Shown: positions 33,199-41,677 of the stretch, one piece after another
Layout of the letters: every line of letters begins with the position of its first letter
Position numbering within the stretch: position 1 is the stretch's first letter
Assembly: GCF_006438825.1 (NCBI RefSeq)
Contig: NZ_RCZP01000009.1
Coordinates: forward strand, 1 to 64,000
Source: Muricoccus nepalensis
GTDB lineage: Bacteria > Pseudomonadota > Alphaproteobacteria > Acetobacterales > Acetobacteraceae
DNA: 64,000 nucleotides
Direction: 5' to 3'
The notes under the pieces: model-generated
Told to the model about the DNA's origin: nothing
The model's database searches: none
Seen by the model: only the letters and a program-made list of their open reading frames with translations
Translations under genes and position numbers: made by a program

Positions 33199-34181
33199 TG
33201 AACGACGATCTCCAGACGGCGAATGAGCGCGGCCCAACGTTCGCCGCGGCGGCGCAGGAAGGCCGCGGCCTCCTCCGGTGTGTTCGCCTCCGCCGGATCG
33301 GCGCCCACGCGGAGAAACCCGGCGCGGACCGTATCGTTCGCCAAGGCGGCGTTCAACGCCTTGCTCAGCTGTGCCACGATGTCGGGCGGTGTGCGGCCGG
33401 GCAGGCCAAGGGCGAAGGCGTTTACCGCCTCAAAGCCCGGCAAGGTCTCGGCGACGGTGGGTATGTCGGACCACTGGGGATTGCGTGCGGAGCCGGTCAC
33501 GGCCAGCGCACGGATGTTGGGGTCGGCTTTGACTGGCTCCGCTTCCGGCAGCCCCAGGCAGCGCGCCTTGACGCGTCCCGCCAGCAGATCGGTCATGCCT
33601 TGAGTGCTCTGGCGGTAGGGCACATGGATCATCCGCAGGCCGCCTGCCTGCTCCAGCAGCATCTCCATGGAGAGATGCGTCGTGGCCCCAATGCCGGAGG
33701 ACGCATAAGGGACCTTGTCGGGATTCATCCGCACGTAATCGAGAAACTCAGACAAGCTCCGCACGGGAAGCGATGCATGGACAAGGAGGACGTTCTGCGC
33801 CGTGCAGAACATCCCGATCGGCAGCAGGTCGCGCTGCCAATCGTAGCCGGGGTTTCGGTACAGCGCGGCGTTCACACCGCCAAGCGTCCCTGTCGAACCG
33901 CTCAGGATGGTATAGCCGTCTGCCAGTGCCCTCGACACCAGCTCGGCCGCAACGTCGCCCGCCGCCCCCACGCGGTTATCCGGCAGCACCGTCTGGCCGA
34001 GCCGCTGGGCCATGCCGTCCCCGATCAGCCGGGAGACGATATCCGTCTGCCCGCCACCGCCGTAAGGGATGACAAGGCGGATAGGTCGGTCCGGGTAGGC
34101 GGCGCGGGCAACCCCTGATTCGGCGAGTGTCGCCGCAAGGGCGAGGACCGTCCGGCGCCCGATGAGAGCTGGCGTGGTCAT
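33195..34181 (-). CDS. Bug/TctC-family tripartite tricarboxylate receptor
   Basis: 328 residues with a signal peptide (TTPALIGRRTVLALAATLAESGVARA). Family marks: YPDRPIRLVIPYGGGGQTDIVSRL, DNRVGAAGDVAAELVSRALADGYTILSGSTG, HVPYRQSTQGMTDLLAGRVKARCLGL and RALAVTGSARNP. As first gene of the four-gene operon with CoA-transferase, hydratase and lyase, it probably binds the dicarboxylate that the operon degrades. No TctA/TctB permease is nearby. Confidence 0.92.
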   Translation of the reverse strand: MTTPALIGRRTVLALAATLAESGVARAAYPDRPIRLVIPYGGGGQTDIVSRLIGDGMAQRLGQTVLPDNRVGAAGDVAAELVSRALADGYTILSGSTGTLGGVNAALYRNPGYDWQRDLLPIGMFCTAQNVLLVHASLPVRSLSEFLDYVRMNPDKVPYASSGIGATTHLSMEMLLEQAGGLRMIHVPYRQSTQGMTDLLAGRVKARCLGLPEAEPVKADPNIRALAVTGSARNPQWSDIPTVAETLPGFEAVNAFALGLPGRTPPDIVAQLSKALNAALANDTVRAGFLRVGADPAEANTPEEAAAFLRRRGERWAALIRRLEIVVQ

Positions 34182-34726
34182 CTCCTGGGTTCCCTCCGCC
34201 TCGCGCGTGCGGGCGCATCCGCGAACATCCTAGCGGCGCGCAATGCCTGGCGGCGCTTCACGTGTGCGAAATAAGAGACTTGATGGTCTGAGTGGAAGAA
34301 TCGTCGAGAGATCGATCGACGCTGACGAGGTGTCGTCGACGAGCCATGGCGACAGGAGAGGCGTTGGTCGGGCGATGGTTCTGTTGATGACGTCCTGGTC
34401 GCCACCTTGAGAGCGCCGTTGCTGGCGAAGGCGCTCCGTTGCAGGTAGCCGTTGATCGCCGACGCTACGTCCTCGCTAGGTTGATAGACGCGTGCTCATC
34501 GGTACCCAGCACCACGACACGATCGGGCGGGCTGACGATCCAACCTGCGCTTCATCAAGGCTTCGGCCGCCTCGTCACCAACTTGACGCGGCTCCGCGTT
34601 ATGCGGTGTCTGCTAACCGCTCGATGCGGTGCGTCGGGAAGCGCTGCTGTCGATTGGTCCGCTTTAACGGCTAACTCCTCTCGTCAGAGCGCGATAACGC
34701 GGCTGGTCAGCGCCGCCACCATGAAA
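34182..34726. other. Long intergenic region of lower GC, no clear gene
   Basis: About 545 bases with visibly lower GC and codon-like patterns on neither strand. Two small frames, a leftward 75-codon one near 34405-34178 and a rightward 103-codon one at 34439-34750, have no recognisable motifs and odd composition. The content looks like eroded foreign or mobile DNA, but no inverted repeats or transposase motif could be pinned down. It may hold the promoter of the receptor operon at its left edge. Confidence 0.5.
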
Positions 34727-36604
34727 TCAGCGATTCAGATCAGACGCTAGCCCCGATAAGCTGGTCCTGAGGCTAGTGTCATCGGCCCCGTGCCTACCAA
34801 TCGCTCTACCGACGACTGCGCTGTTCTCCTGGGCCCGCCAGAGGGCAGCGTAGCGCCCGCCAGCGGCAAGCAACACTTCATGGCGCCCTCGCTCAACAAT
34901 CCTGCCTTCCTCCATCACCGCGATCTCGTCGGCACCGCGCACCGTTGAGAGGCGATGAGCGATGACCAGGGTGGTCACGCCTCTGGCGGCGTCGTCCAGG
35001 CTGGACTGAATGGCCTGTTCGGTGCGGGTGTCCAGGGATGCCGTGGCTTCATCCAGGAGCAGCAACCGTGGGCCCTTCAGGACAGCGCGCGCGATGGCTA
35101 CCCGTTGCTTCTCCCCGCCGGACAACCGAAGGCCACGTTCGCCCACGACGGTGTCCCATCCTTCCGGAAGGACCTCGACGACAGGTTCCAGCCCGGCAAC
35201 GCGCGCCGCATCAAGCATCTCCCTCTCGGAGGCCTCTGGTCGAGCGAAGAGGAGATTGGCGCGCAGCGTATCATGCAGCAGCACAGTGTCCTGGGGCACA
35301 ACGGCCACGGCCGAGCGGAGTGCGCTAAGGGACAGGTCGGAGATGGGCACGTCGTCGAGCTGTAGAGCACCACTATCAGGCCGGTACAGGCTGCAGATCA
35401 GGCGGGCCAGCGTGGACTTGCCCGAACCCGATCGTCCCACCAGCGCCAGCGTCCGCCCGGCCGGGATCACCAGGCTTATGCCGTGCAACACCGGACGCCG
35501 GGGATCGTAGCCGAACGCCAGATCCTGGATGGTGAGTGTCAGCGGGCCTTGGCCAGGAAGGGTCCGCGTCCCTGGCGACAACGCCGCCTCGTCAGGTTCA
35601 GCCATCAGTGATCGCAACCGGGCGGTCAGGTCGAGGCCCTGGACCATCTCCCGCGCCATCTGGCCCAGCCGCTCCACGGGCCCTACAACCTGAAGCACGT
35701 ACGCGTTCACCAACACGAAGCCACCCGCCGACAAGCGGCCCGCCGCGACCTCGCGGGCTGCCAAGAGGAGCGTGGCACCGAGGGCAAAGGTGAAGATGAG
35801 GGAAAGCAGCAGCCCGTTGACCGCAACAATGCGGTTGTAGGCATCCCAGGCGGCTCCGCCGCGCGCAAAGGCTTTGCCGATGCTCTCCTCGACGAGGGCT
35901 TCCCGAGTGAAGAGCTTCACGGTCTCCTCATTCGCCAAGGCATCCGAGGCGACACCCTGCGCCTCGGCGTCTGCCTTGGCGGCTGTCCGGAAGCTCCCGC
36001 GCTGCTCGAGGATACCCCGGTGAAAGACCAGCCCGTAGATCAGCACGAACGCCAGCAGCACCCCGAGGATGGAAGAGGGAACGGCGGCGCTGATCAGTAC
36101 GGCACACACGGTGCCCACCTCGACAACAAAGGGTAGCGCGGTGAAGACAGCCGCATCCAGCATGCGTCGCCAACCTCGCACGCCGTCCGTGACGGTGCGG
36201 GCGAGTTCCCCGGCCCGGCGATCAAGGTGCACGGCATGCGGCAGCGCGAGGGCGTGGGCATAGGCTTGGCGGTAGAGGTCTCGCTCAAACCCTCTCGCCA
36301 CCGTGCCGTAGGCCAGCGACACGCCTTGCCGTAGCGCGCGCGATGTCCCCGCCATGCCGGCGTAAGCAAGTGCCGCCAGAAGCGCGAAGGAGAGGTTGCC
36401 CGATGTCAGGTTATCGACGGCGGTGGTGAGTGCCAGCGGTGATAAGCCTTGAACGCCCGCACCCAAGGCAACGAGACCGGAGACAAAGAACAAGCGCCGC
36501 CGCTGTGAGGCCGAGAGAGCTCCCCACAAGCCTCCGCGGAACTCACCAAGCACTCTGCGCAGGCTGTGGAGCCGTTCCCGGTAGATCGATGACCTGAAAT
36601 GCAT
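34727..36604 (-). CDS. ABC exporter, fused membrane and ATPase domains (Atm1/HMT1-like)
   Basis: 625 residues. About six membrane helices in the first 320 residues, including SGLVALGAGVQGLSPLALTTAV and FVLIYGLVF and the EXE-type coupling region NEETVKLFTREALVEESI. The ATPase half has Walker A GRSGSGKST, signature LSGGEKQRVAIARA, Walker B LLLLDEATASLD and H-loop IAHRLSTV. The NEETVKLF pattern is characteristic of the Atm1/HMT1 group that exports glutathione- or sulfur-linked and metal conjugates. It works as a homodimer. Flanked by a low-GC region and a DUF2252 gene; substrate not fixed. Confidence 0.92.
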   Translation of the reverse strand: MHFRSSIYRERLHSLRRVLGEFRGGLWGALSASQRRRLFFVSGLVALGAGVQGLSPLALTTAVDNLTSGNLSFALLAALAYAGMAGTSRALRQGVSLAYGTVARGFERDLYRQAYAHALALPHAVHLDRRAGELARTVTDGVRGWRRMLDAAVFTALPFVVEVGTVCAVLISAAVPSSILGVLLAFVLIYGLVFHRGILEQRGSFRTAAKADAEAQGVASDALANEETVKLFTREALVEESIGKAFARGGAAWDAYNRIVAVNGLLLSLIFTFALGATLLLAAREVAAGRLSAGGFVLVNAYVLQVVGPVERLGQMAREMVQGLDLTARLRSLMAEPDEAALSPGTRTLPGQGPLTLTIQDLAFGYDPRRPVLHGISLVIPAGRTLALVGRSGSGKSTLARLICSLYRPDSGALQLDDVPISDLSLSALRSAVAVVPQDTVLLHDTLRANLLFARPEASEREMLDAARVAGLEPVVEVLPEGWDTVVGERGLRLSGGEKQRVAIARAVLKGPRLLLLDEATASLDTRTEQAIQSSLDDAARGVTTLVIAHRLSTVRGADEIAVMEEGRIVERGRHEVLLAAGGRYAALWRAQENSAVVGRAIGRHGADDTSLRTSLSGLASDLNR

Positions 36605-36700
36605 GCGAGAGACTATAGACCACTCACGCGCATGTTCGAGGCGCGCGCCTCGCGGTTATCCACCAGGGCCGCTGTGGAGGAAGGCTTGCACGAGCATGGG

Positions 36701-37987
36701 TCAGGCCAGCGTGGGCTGGAGGGCGTAACGGCGGCAGTGCTCGAGGTAAGCAGCCTCGTGGCTCGCGACGAGGTCAACGACGGCTCGCCACAACCAGGAC
36801 GGAGCGTCGAGGGATCGAGAACGGTTCCGCTGCAGCTCGCTGAGCCAGGCCTTTCTCTCTGTGGCGCTCATCTGCCGGGAGTGCGCTCGCCCAACGACCA
36901 TGGCGAGGTAGCTGGCCATTTCCGACGCCTCTTCCTGGTCAAGGCGCTCTACCTCAAGCTTGAGGTCCTGCGGCAGCAGTTCGCGCACGAAGACGCCCTT
37001 GCCGAGCAGCCGCGTGGCCAGCATCCGTTGTCCCAGGTTCGGCGACAGGTGGCACGCCCCCTCCACGACGCGGACCGCGTTGTCGCGCGGCATGGCCGCG
37101 TCGGCGTAGCGCGGGGCCGCGGCGGTGATGGCTTCCTTCACGTCCAGAAGGCTGTAGCGAAGCCGCTTCTCGCCGGGACTGCGAACCGAGACAAGCACGG
37201 CAAAGCGCAGATTGCCGAGGGAACTGCATCCCTTCCGCCAGAACGCGCTGTCGACCAGGGCCACGGCCTCGTCGCCATCCTGCGAGCGCAGGGTGGCAAC
37301 GAGGGCGCGTAGTTCCTCGGAGGCCACGAGATCTTCCATCGCCTCCCGTTCCTCGTCGCGCAGGGGCCAGAACCGTCGCCCGAGGGGAATGACGGGGTCG
37401 ACGCCCTCGATGCGCTCGTCGGCCAAATGTTTCCAGGACCGTCGCGCCGCGTCCCGCAGAAGGCGCTTCACGGTGTCGGGCGGGCGGACGAGGTCCCGCG
37501 CGTCCGGGTCGGACGGCTCGAAGCAGACCTCGTATCCCGCGACCATGCTCTCCAGCATGCGCGCGGTTGTCACGCCCGGCAGGTCCGACCCTCGGGCGGC
37601 CATGGCGAGGGAGAGGCCCAGCCGCAAGAGATCGTGGGCCGGGTTGCCGATGACGGTCTGGTCGAGATCGCGGATCTGGACAGCCAGGGCACCATCAGGC
37701 CCACCGATCGGCCCGAGGTTGCCGACGTGGCAGTCCCCGCAGATCCAAATGCCGGGCCCTTCCGGAAGGCTGGTCCGGCCGGCTTGTTCCAGCCAATCGT
37801 AGAAGCGGACCGTGCTGCCCCGCACGTAGGCATGCGCTGACTCCGCCATCTTGAGGTTCCGCCTCGCGGTCAGCGCCGCGCTTCGCCCCGCAGGATCAGC
37901 ACCGACAATTCGCTCATGCTTCATGGCCAAGAAATGACGATCCGCCTTGTCTTGTCGAGGGCGGGGCTTCATCGGATTACTCGGCAT
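36701..37987 (-). CDS. DUF2252-family protein (COG4320)
   Basis: 428 residues. DUF2252 marks are FLAMKHERIVG, FYDWLEQAG, GPGIWICGDCHVGNLGPI, LAVQIRDLDQTVIGNPAHDLLRLGLSLAMAA and a late LGKGVFVRELLPQDLKLEV. The CGDCHxGN and DxDQ segments resemble the catalytic loop and metal site of protein-kinase-like phosphotransferases, which this family is thought to belong to. No substrate is known to me. Single gene, same strand as the ABC exporter 96 bases downstream. Confidence 0.9.
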   Translation of the reverse strand: MPSNPMKPRPRQDKADRHFLAMKHERIVGADPAGRSAALTARRNLKMAESAHAYVRGSTVRFYDWLEQAGRTSLPEGPGIWICGDCHVGNLGPIGGPDGALAVQIRDLDQTVIGNPAHDLLRLGLSLAMAARGSDLPGVTTARMLESMVAGYEVCFEPSDPDARDLVRPPDTVKRLLRDAARRSWKHLADERIEGVDPVIPLGRRFWPLRDEEREAMEDLVASEELRALVATLRSQDGDEAVALVDSAFWRKGCSSLGNLRFAVLVSVRSPGEKRLRYSLLDVKEAITAAAPRYADAAMPRDNAVRVVEGACHLSPNLGQRMLATRLLGKGVFVRELLPQDLKLEVERLDQEEASEMASYLAMVVGRAHSRQMSATERKAWLSELQRNRSRSLDAPSWLWRAVVDLVASHEAAYLEHCRRYALQPTLA

Positions 37988-38380
37988 GAAAGGAATTTAA
38001 TGGCTCCGCGACCGCTCAAAAATGGTCTGTCGCAGCGCGGGTGAGGTGATGCAGGCTCGGGATGTGGACCCGAGAGAGGCGCTGCCGGACGGGGAGTGAG
38101 CTTGGATCGAGCCGCGGCCGCCCGAGCCACCGTGACGGGCCCGTAGCCCCTCGGTCGCCCTGCGAATGGCGCTGCACGTGACCCGCTGCCTAGCGCGCGG
38201 ACCGTGGCGGACCATCCGCTGTTGGTTTCGCACCCTTCGTGCGGCGTCTGCTGCTCCGCACGATCCACGACGTGTCCCAGACGCTGGACGGCGAGGCGAT
38301 GAGACGGACGACTTCCGTGCCACGGTCGCTCCGCGTGACCTTGGGGTCTCCCCGGCGTTTGGGAAGCAAGGAGAGAGAGC
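37988..38380. other. Intergenic region between DUF2252 and cupin genes
   Basis: About 390 bases containing the back-to-back promoter regions of the leftward DUF2252 gene and rightward cupin gene. No coding frame with supporting features and no strong palindrome was found. A purine-rich AAGGAGAGAG at about 38369 is the ribosome site of the cupin gene. Confidence 0.6.
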
Positions 38381-38776
38381 ATGGAGATCACGCGCGCCGG
38401 GGCACAGCCCTCAGGCAAGGGGCCGGCCGACTACTTCACCGGCACGGTTCGCATCGACCCGCTGTTCAGCCCTCCCGAACCCTCGCGGGTCGCGGGCGCC
38501 CTTGTCACCTTCGAGCCGGGCGCCCGGACGGCTTGGCACACGCATCCGCTCGGCCAGACGCTGATCGTCACCACTGGGTGCGGCTGGGCGCAGCGGGAGG
38601 GCGGGCCGGTGGAGGAGATCCGGCCGGGCGACGTGATCTGGTTCCCTCCCGGCGAGAAGCACTGGCACGGCGCCACGGCCACCACCGCGATGAGCCACAT
38701 CGCCGTGCAGGAAAAGCTTGGCGGCTCTCCGGTCGACTGGATGGAGCCGGTGACCGACGACCAGTATCGTCGCTGA
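38381..38776 (+). CDS. Single-domain cupin protein
   Basis: 131 residues. A complete cupin barrel: [24 protein letters not shown] (motif 1 with His, His, Gln/Glu ligands) and [28 protein letters not shown] (motif 2). Size and the WHTHPxGQTLIVxxGxG pattern match the small cupins annotated as hydroxynitrile-lyase-like or carboxymuconolactone-associated. AAGGAGAGAG precedes the ATG. It stands alone between convergent and divergent neighbours. Metal-dependent enzyme activity is plausible but unspecified. Confidence 0.88.
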   Translation: MEITRAGAQPSGKGPADYFTGTVRIDPLFSPPEPSRVAGALVTFEPGARTAWHTHPLGQTLIVTTGCGWAQREGGPVEEIRPGDVIWFPPGEKHWHGATATTAMSHIAVQEKLGGSPVDWMEPVTDDQYRR

Positions 38777-38899
38777 TGCGTGCAACAGGCGCCCCACCCT
38801 CGCCGCAGCGGTAGCGCGACGCGTCTACAAGGAAAGCGCTGGCAGGGCGAGGAACAGGTGGCCGGCGTCGCTCGCAAGCCCATCCCTCGCCCTCCGGCG

Positions 38900-39121
38900 T
38901 TAGGAGCGCCGCTTCTTCGTCGTCCGAGCCTTCTTTGGTGCCCCACCGGTTAGCGCCGCCGTCCAGAAGTCGGCCACCTGCCGGGTGCCCTGGCGCGTCG
39001 CGGCGGCCTGTTGGCGCTTGGCTTGCCCGGCCATGATGCCGCGGGCGGCACCGGCCCAGGCGTTGGCGCCGCTCAGCATCATGCTCAGCAGCGGGTTCTT
39101 CTTCGTCCACGGGTTCGCCAT
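38900..39121 (-). CDS. Small basic protein of unknown function
   Basis: 73 residues with a strong AGGAGG four bases before the [42 protein letters not shown] is amphipathic and alanine/glutamine-rich, and the tail [11 protein letters not shown] is strongly basic. The composition resembles phasin-associated or nucleoid-associated small proteins of alphaproteobacteria. I do not know the family. Ribosome site and composition support a real gene. Confidence 0.68.
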   Translation of the reverse strand: MANPWTKKNPLLSMMLSGANAWAGAARGIMAGQAKRQQAAATRQGTRQVADFWTAALTGGAPKKARTTKKRRS

Positions 39122-39221
39122 GCAGCCTCCTGGCCGCGGGCCCGCTTAGGGGCCTCGCAGCCTCGTTAAGCCGCCGCGGATGCCACAAGTTGCCCCCGCC
39201 CTGCCGCCGACGTCCGGCCAG

Positions 39222-39920
39222 TCAGGCCTGGGGGAGGGGAGCGGGACCCTGGTCCGGCGGCCCCACGGCCTCACCCTCCAGATCCGCCCGCCGCAGCGCG
39301 AAGACGGGCGTGTAGAGCGGCGGATCGCTGGCTTCGGCGCCGAGCGCGGCAAGGGCGGGGCGGTGCCGAGACATCGCCGCGCGGAGGGCAGCGGCGCCCG
39401 TGGCCTCCACGAGGAGGAGGCCGGCGAAGCTCGCGTCGCCGCCGCGCAGGGCCCGCTCGCTCGTCGCTACGTCGGAGCCCTCGCGGTCCACCTCCAGCAG
39501 CCGGGCGGCGCAGATCCGATCCTCCGCCACCAGGGCCTCCAGCAGGGCGTCCGCGCCCGCCGCCGGAGCCCCGAGGCGAAGCGGCAGGAGGTGGCCGCCA
39601 CGGCCCGTGCCGCGCTCGGCGCGCAGCCGGCCGCCTCCGCGGGCGAAGTTCCGCAGCGTCGGCATGACGCGCCGCGACCAGGGCGTCGGCGCGTTCAGCC
39701 GGGCCAGGTAGGCGGGGCTGGTGAGCACCGAGGGGTCCGCGAGGTCGTAGAGGATGAGGTAGCGGCACACGCCCGCGAGGTCGGCGCGGAACACGCGCAC
39801 GCCCTCGAAGCCGGGGACGCCCACCCTCTCCGCGGTGTGCTCGCGCGTCAGCCAGTGCAGGTAGTCGGTCTCCTGCTCCGCCGCCACGTCGCTCCAGATC
39901 GCGAGCATCGCGCGCGTCAT
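39222..39920 (-). CDS. DUF4286-like dimeric alpha/beta-barrel protein
   Basis: 232 residues made of two ferredoxin-like repeats. The first reads AIWSDVAAEQETDYLHWLTREHTAERVGVPGFEGVRVFRA and YLILYDLADPSVLTSPAYLARLNAPTPWS; the second is weaker (ARLLEVDREGSDVATSERAL). The WLTxEHxxERxxVPGFxxxR pattern is typical of DUF4286/EthD-like proteins found in catabolic clusters. The gene ends the leftward unit dehydroquinase - Bug receptor - this gene. An isomerase or degradation-helper role is a guess. Confidence 0.75.
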   Translation of the reverse strand: MTRAMLAIWSDVAAEQETDYLHWLTREHTAERVGVPGFEGVRVFRADLAGVCRYLILYDLADPSVLTSPAYLARLNAPTPWSRRVMPTLRNFARGGGRLRAERGTGRGGHLLPLRLGAPAAGADALLEALVAEDRICAARLLEVDREGSDVATSERALRGGDASFAGLLLVEATGAAALRAAMSRHRPALAALGAEASDPPLYTPVFALRRADLEGEAVGPPDQGPAPLPQA

Positions 39921-39929
39921 GCCCGCCGC

Positions 39930-40952
39930 CTATTCCATCTTGATGTTGCGACGGCGGATCAGCTCGCCCCAGCGCCGCGCTTCCTCCGCCTGGTAGGGCG
40001 GGAAGGCCTCCGCGGTGCCGGCGTAGATGTCGATCGAGGCCGCGTCGAGCCGCGACTTCACGTCCGGCAAGGCGAGGATCTCCCGGGCGGCCGCCGAGAG
40101 CTGGGCCACGATCGCGGGCGGCGTGCCGGCCGGGGCGAAGAAGCCGAAGTCGTTGGTGGCGCGGTAGCCGGCCAGCCCGCACTCCGCGAGGGTCGGCACC
40201 TGCGGCATCTGCGGGCTGCGCCCGACGCTCGTGACGGCGAGCGCGCGCAGGTCGCCGGACTGGATGTGGGGGATGGCCGTCACGGTGTCGATGAAGCCCA
40301 TGTTCGCTTCCCGCCCGAGCACCGCCTGCACCTGCAGCCCGCCGGAGCGGTAGGCGACATGGAGCATTTCCGTGCCGGACATGTCGAGCATCAGCTCGGG
40401 CGCGAGATGCGCGATCGTGCCCGCGCCGGCCGAGGCGTAGCTGAGCTTGCCCGGCTGCGCCTTCGCCGCCGCGATGAGGTCGGCGTAGGTGTTGATGCCA
40501 CTGGCGGAGTGGACGCAGACGAACATCGCGTTGCCGGCCAGCAGGCTGATCGGCGCGAAGCCCTTGTCGCTGTCGTAGGGCAGCTTCTCGAACAGGAAGG
40601 GCGCGAGGGCGAAGGTCCCGGTGGGGGAGACGCCGAGGGTGTAGCCGTCCGCGCGCGCGCGGGCCACGGCGCCGTGGCCCACCGTGCCGCTGCCGCCGGC
40701 GCGGTTCTCCACCACGAAGTTGCCGTTCAGCTTCGTCGAGAGGTGCTGCGCCAGCAGGCGGGCCACGAAGTCGGTGGAGCCGCCGGGCGCGAAGGGGACG
40801 ATGACCGTGACCGTCCGGTTCGGATAGGCTTGGCCCTGGGCCCGCGCCGTGCCAACCCCGGCCAGGGCGCCGGCCCCGCCCGCGCCGAGCAGCAGCGCGC
40901 GGCGCCGCAGGCCGCTCCCCCGCGCGTCCGTCGCGTCCTCTCGCATCGTCAC
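39930..40952 (-). CDS. Bug/TctC-family tripartite tricarboxylate receptor
   Basis: 340 residues with a twin-arginine signal (SGLRRRALLLGAGGAGALAGVGTARAQG). Family marks: YPNRTVTVIVPFAPGGSTDFVARLLAQHL, VVENRAGGSGTVGHGAVARARADGYTLGVSPTG, HVAYRSGGLQVQAVLGREANMGFID and RALAVTSVGRSPQMPQVPTLAE. It lies between the dehydroquinase and DUF4286-like genes, so a hydroaromatic acid such as quinate, shikimate or dehydroshikimate is a reasonable ligand guess. Starts at 40952 or 40946. Confidence 0.92.
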   Translation of the reverse strand: MTMREDATDARGSGLRRRALLLGAGGAGALAGVGTARAQGQAYPNRTVTVIVPFAPGGSTDFVARLLAQHLSTKLNGNFVVENRAGGSGTVGHGAVARARADGYTLGVSPTGTFALAPFLFEKLPYDSDKGFAPISLLAGNAMFVCVHSASGINTYADLIAAAKAQPGKLSYASAGAGTIAHLAPELMLDMSGTEMLHVAYRSGGLQVQAVLGREANMGFIDTVTAIPHIQSGDLRALAVTSVGRSPQMPQVPTLAECGLAGYRATNDFGFFAPAGTPPAIVAQLSAAAREILALPDVKSRLDAASIDIYAGTAEAFPPYQAEEARRWGELIRRRNIKME

Positions 40953-40989
40953 TCTCCCTCTTCCTTGTTGGTCTTCATGGCCGGGCGCC

Positions 40990-41424
40990 TCAGCCGAGGA
41001 GGTCGCGCATGGCGTGCATCGCGGTGGCGTAGCCGCGCGCGCCGAGGCCCGCGATGACGGCGGTCGCCACGGTGGAGACGAGGGAGCGATGGTAGATCGC
41101 CTCCCGCCGGTGGATGTTCGAGATGTGCAGCTCGACGATGGGGCGCCCGAACATCTTCAGCGCGTCGAGCACCGGGATCGAGGTGAAGGTCAGCCCGGCC
41201 GGGTTGATGACGATGCCGGCCGCGTCGCCATCCGTGGCCTCGTGGATCCAGTCCACCAGCTGCCCTTCCCAGTTGGTCTGGCGGAACACGACGGGCGTGC
41301 CGCCGGCTGCCTCGCGGCACAGGGCCTCGACCTCGGCCAAGGTCGTGCGGCCGTAGACCTCCGGCTCTCGCTTGCCGAGCCGGTTGAGGTTGGGGCCGTT
41401 GAGGACGTGGATCGGCCCGCTCAA
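40990..41424 (-). CDS. aroQ: Type II 3-dehydroquinate dehydratase
   Basis: 144 residues from a TTG start with GGAG eight bases upstream; a longer frame to 41568 is proline/glycine-rich junk. The type II fold is unmistakable: VLNGPNLNRLGKREPEVYG with catalytic Arg19 and Tyr24, NWEGQLVDWIHEA, IVINPAGLTFTSIPVLDAL and VELHISNIHRREAIYHRSL with the catalytic His. It interconverts 3-dehydroquinate and 3-dehydroshikimate. Position beside a receptor and a divergent GntR regulator suggests a catabolic quinate/shikimate role rather than, or besides, the biosynthetic one. Confidence 0.93.
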   Translation of the reverse strand: MSGPIHVLNGPNLNRLGKREPEVYGRTTLAEVEALCREAAGGTPVVFRQTNWEGQLVDWIHEATDGDAAGIVINPAGLTFTSIPVLDALKMFGRPIVELHISNIHRREAIYHRSLVSTVATAVIAGLGARGYATAMHAMRDLLG

Positions 41425-41677
41425 GCCCGCCGCTCCGCCACCCGGGGGTGGTTGGCCCGCCCCGGTGTCCCCGCCCTGCTGCTCGCCACGTCCCGCCTCC
41501 CCAAGCCAGCCCGCTCCCTGCCGCGCGCCGGACGGGAAAAGCCTATCCACCTCCAATCGGAGAAACAATAGATTTTTTGTTGATTATCATATGAAATGCC
41601 TAAAATCAGCCATTCGCCGGTTTGGCCCCAGGCGGGATCTCGGGCACCATGGCGCGGGACGGGAGGCGCGGCGGGCG
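41425..41677. promoter_or_regulatory. Divergent promoter region between aroQ and GntR regulator
   Basis: About 250 bases with a conspicuously AT-rich core at 41566-41610 (CAATAGATTTTTTG, TTGATTATCATATGAAA) in otherwise GC-rich DNA. Such cores carry promoters and operators for GntR-FCD regulators. No perfect long palindrome was found, so no exact operator is claimed. Confidence 0.5.

Noticed and set aside
34439-34750. Rightward 103-codon frame in the low-GC patch
   Set aside because: No motif, no ribosome site, and it overlaps the end of the ABC exporter gene.
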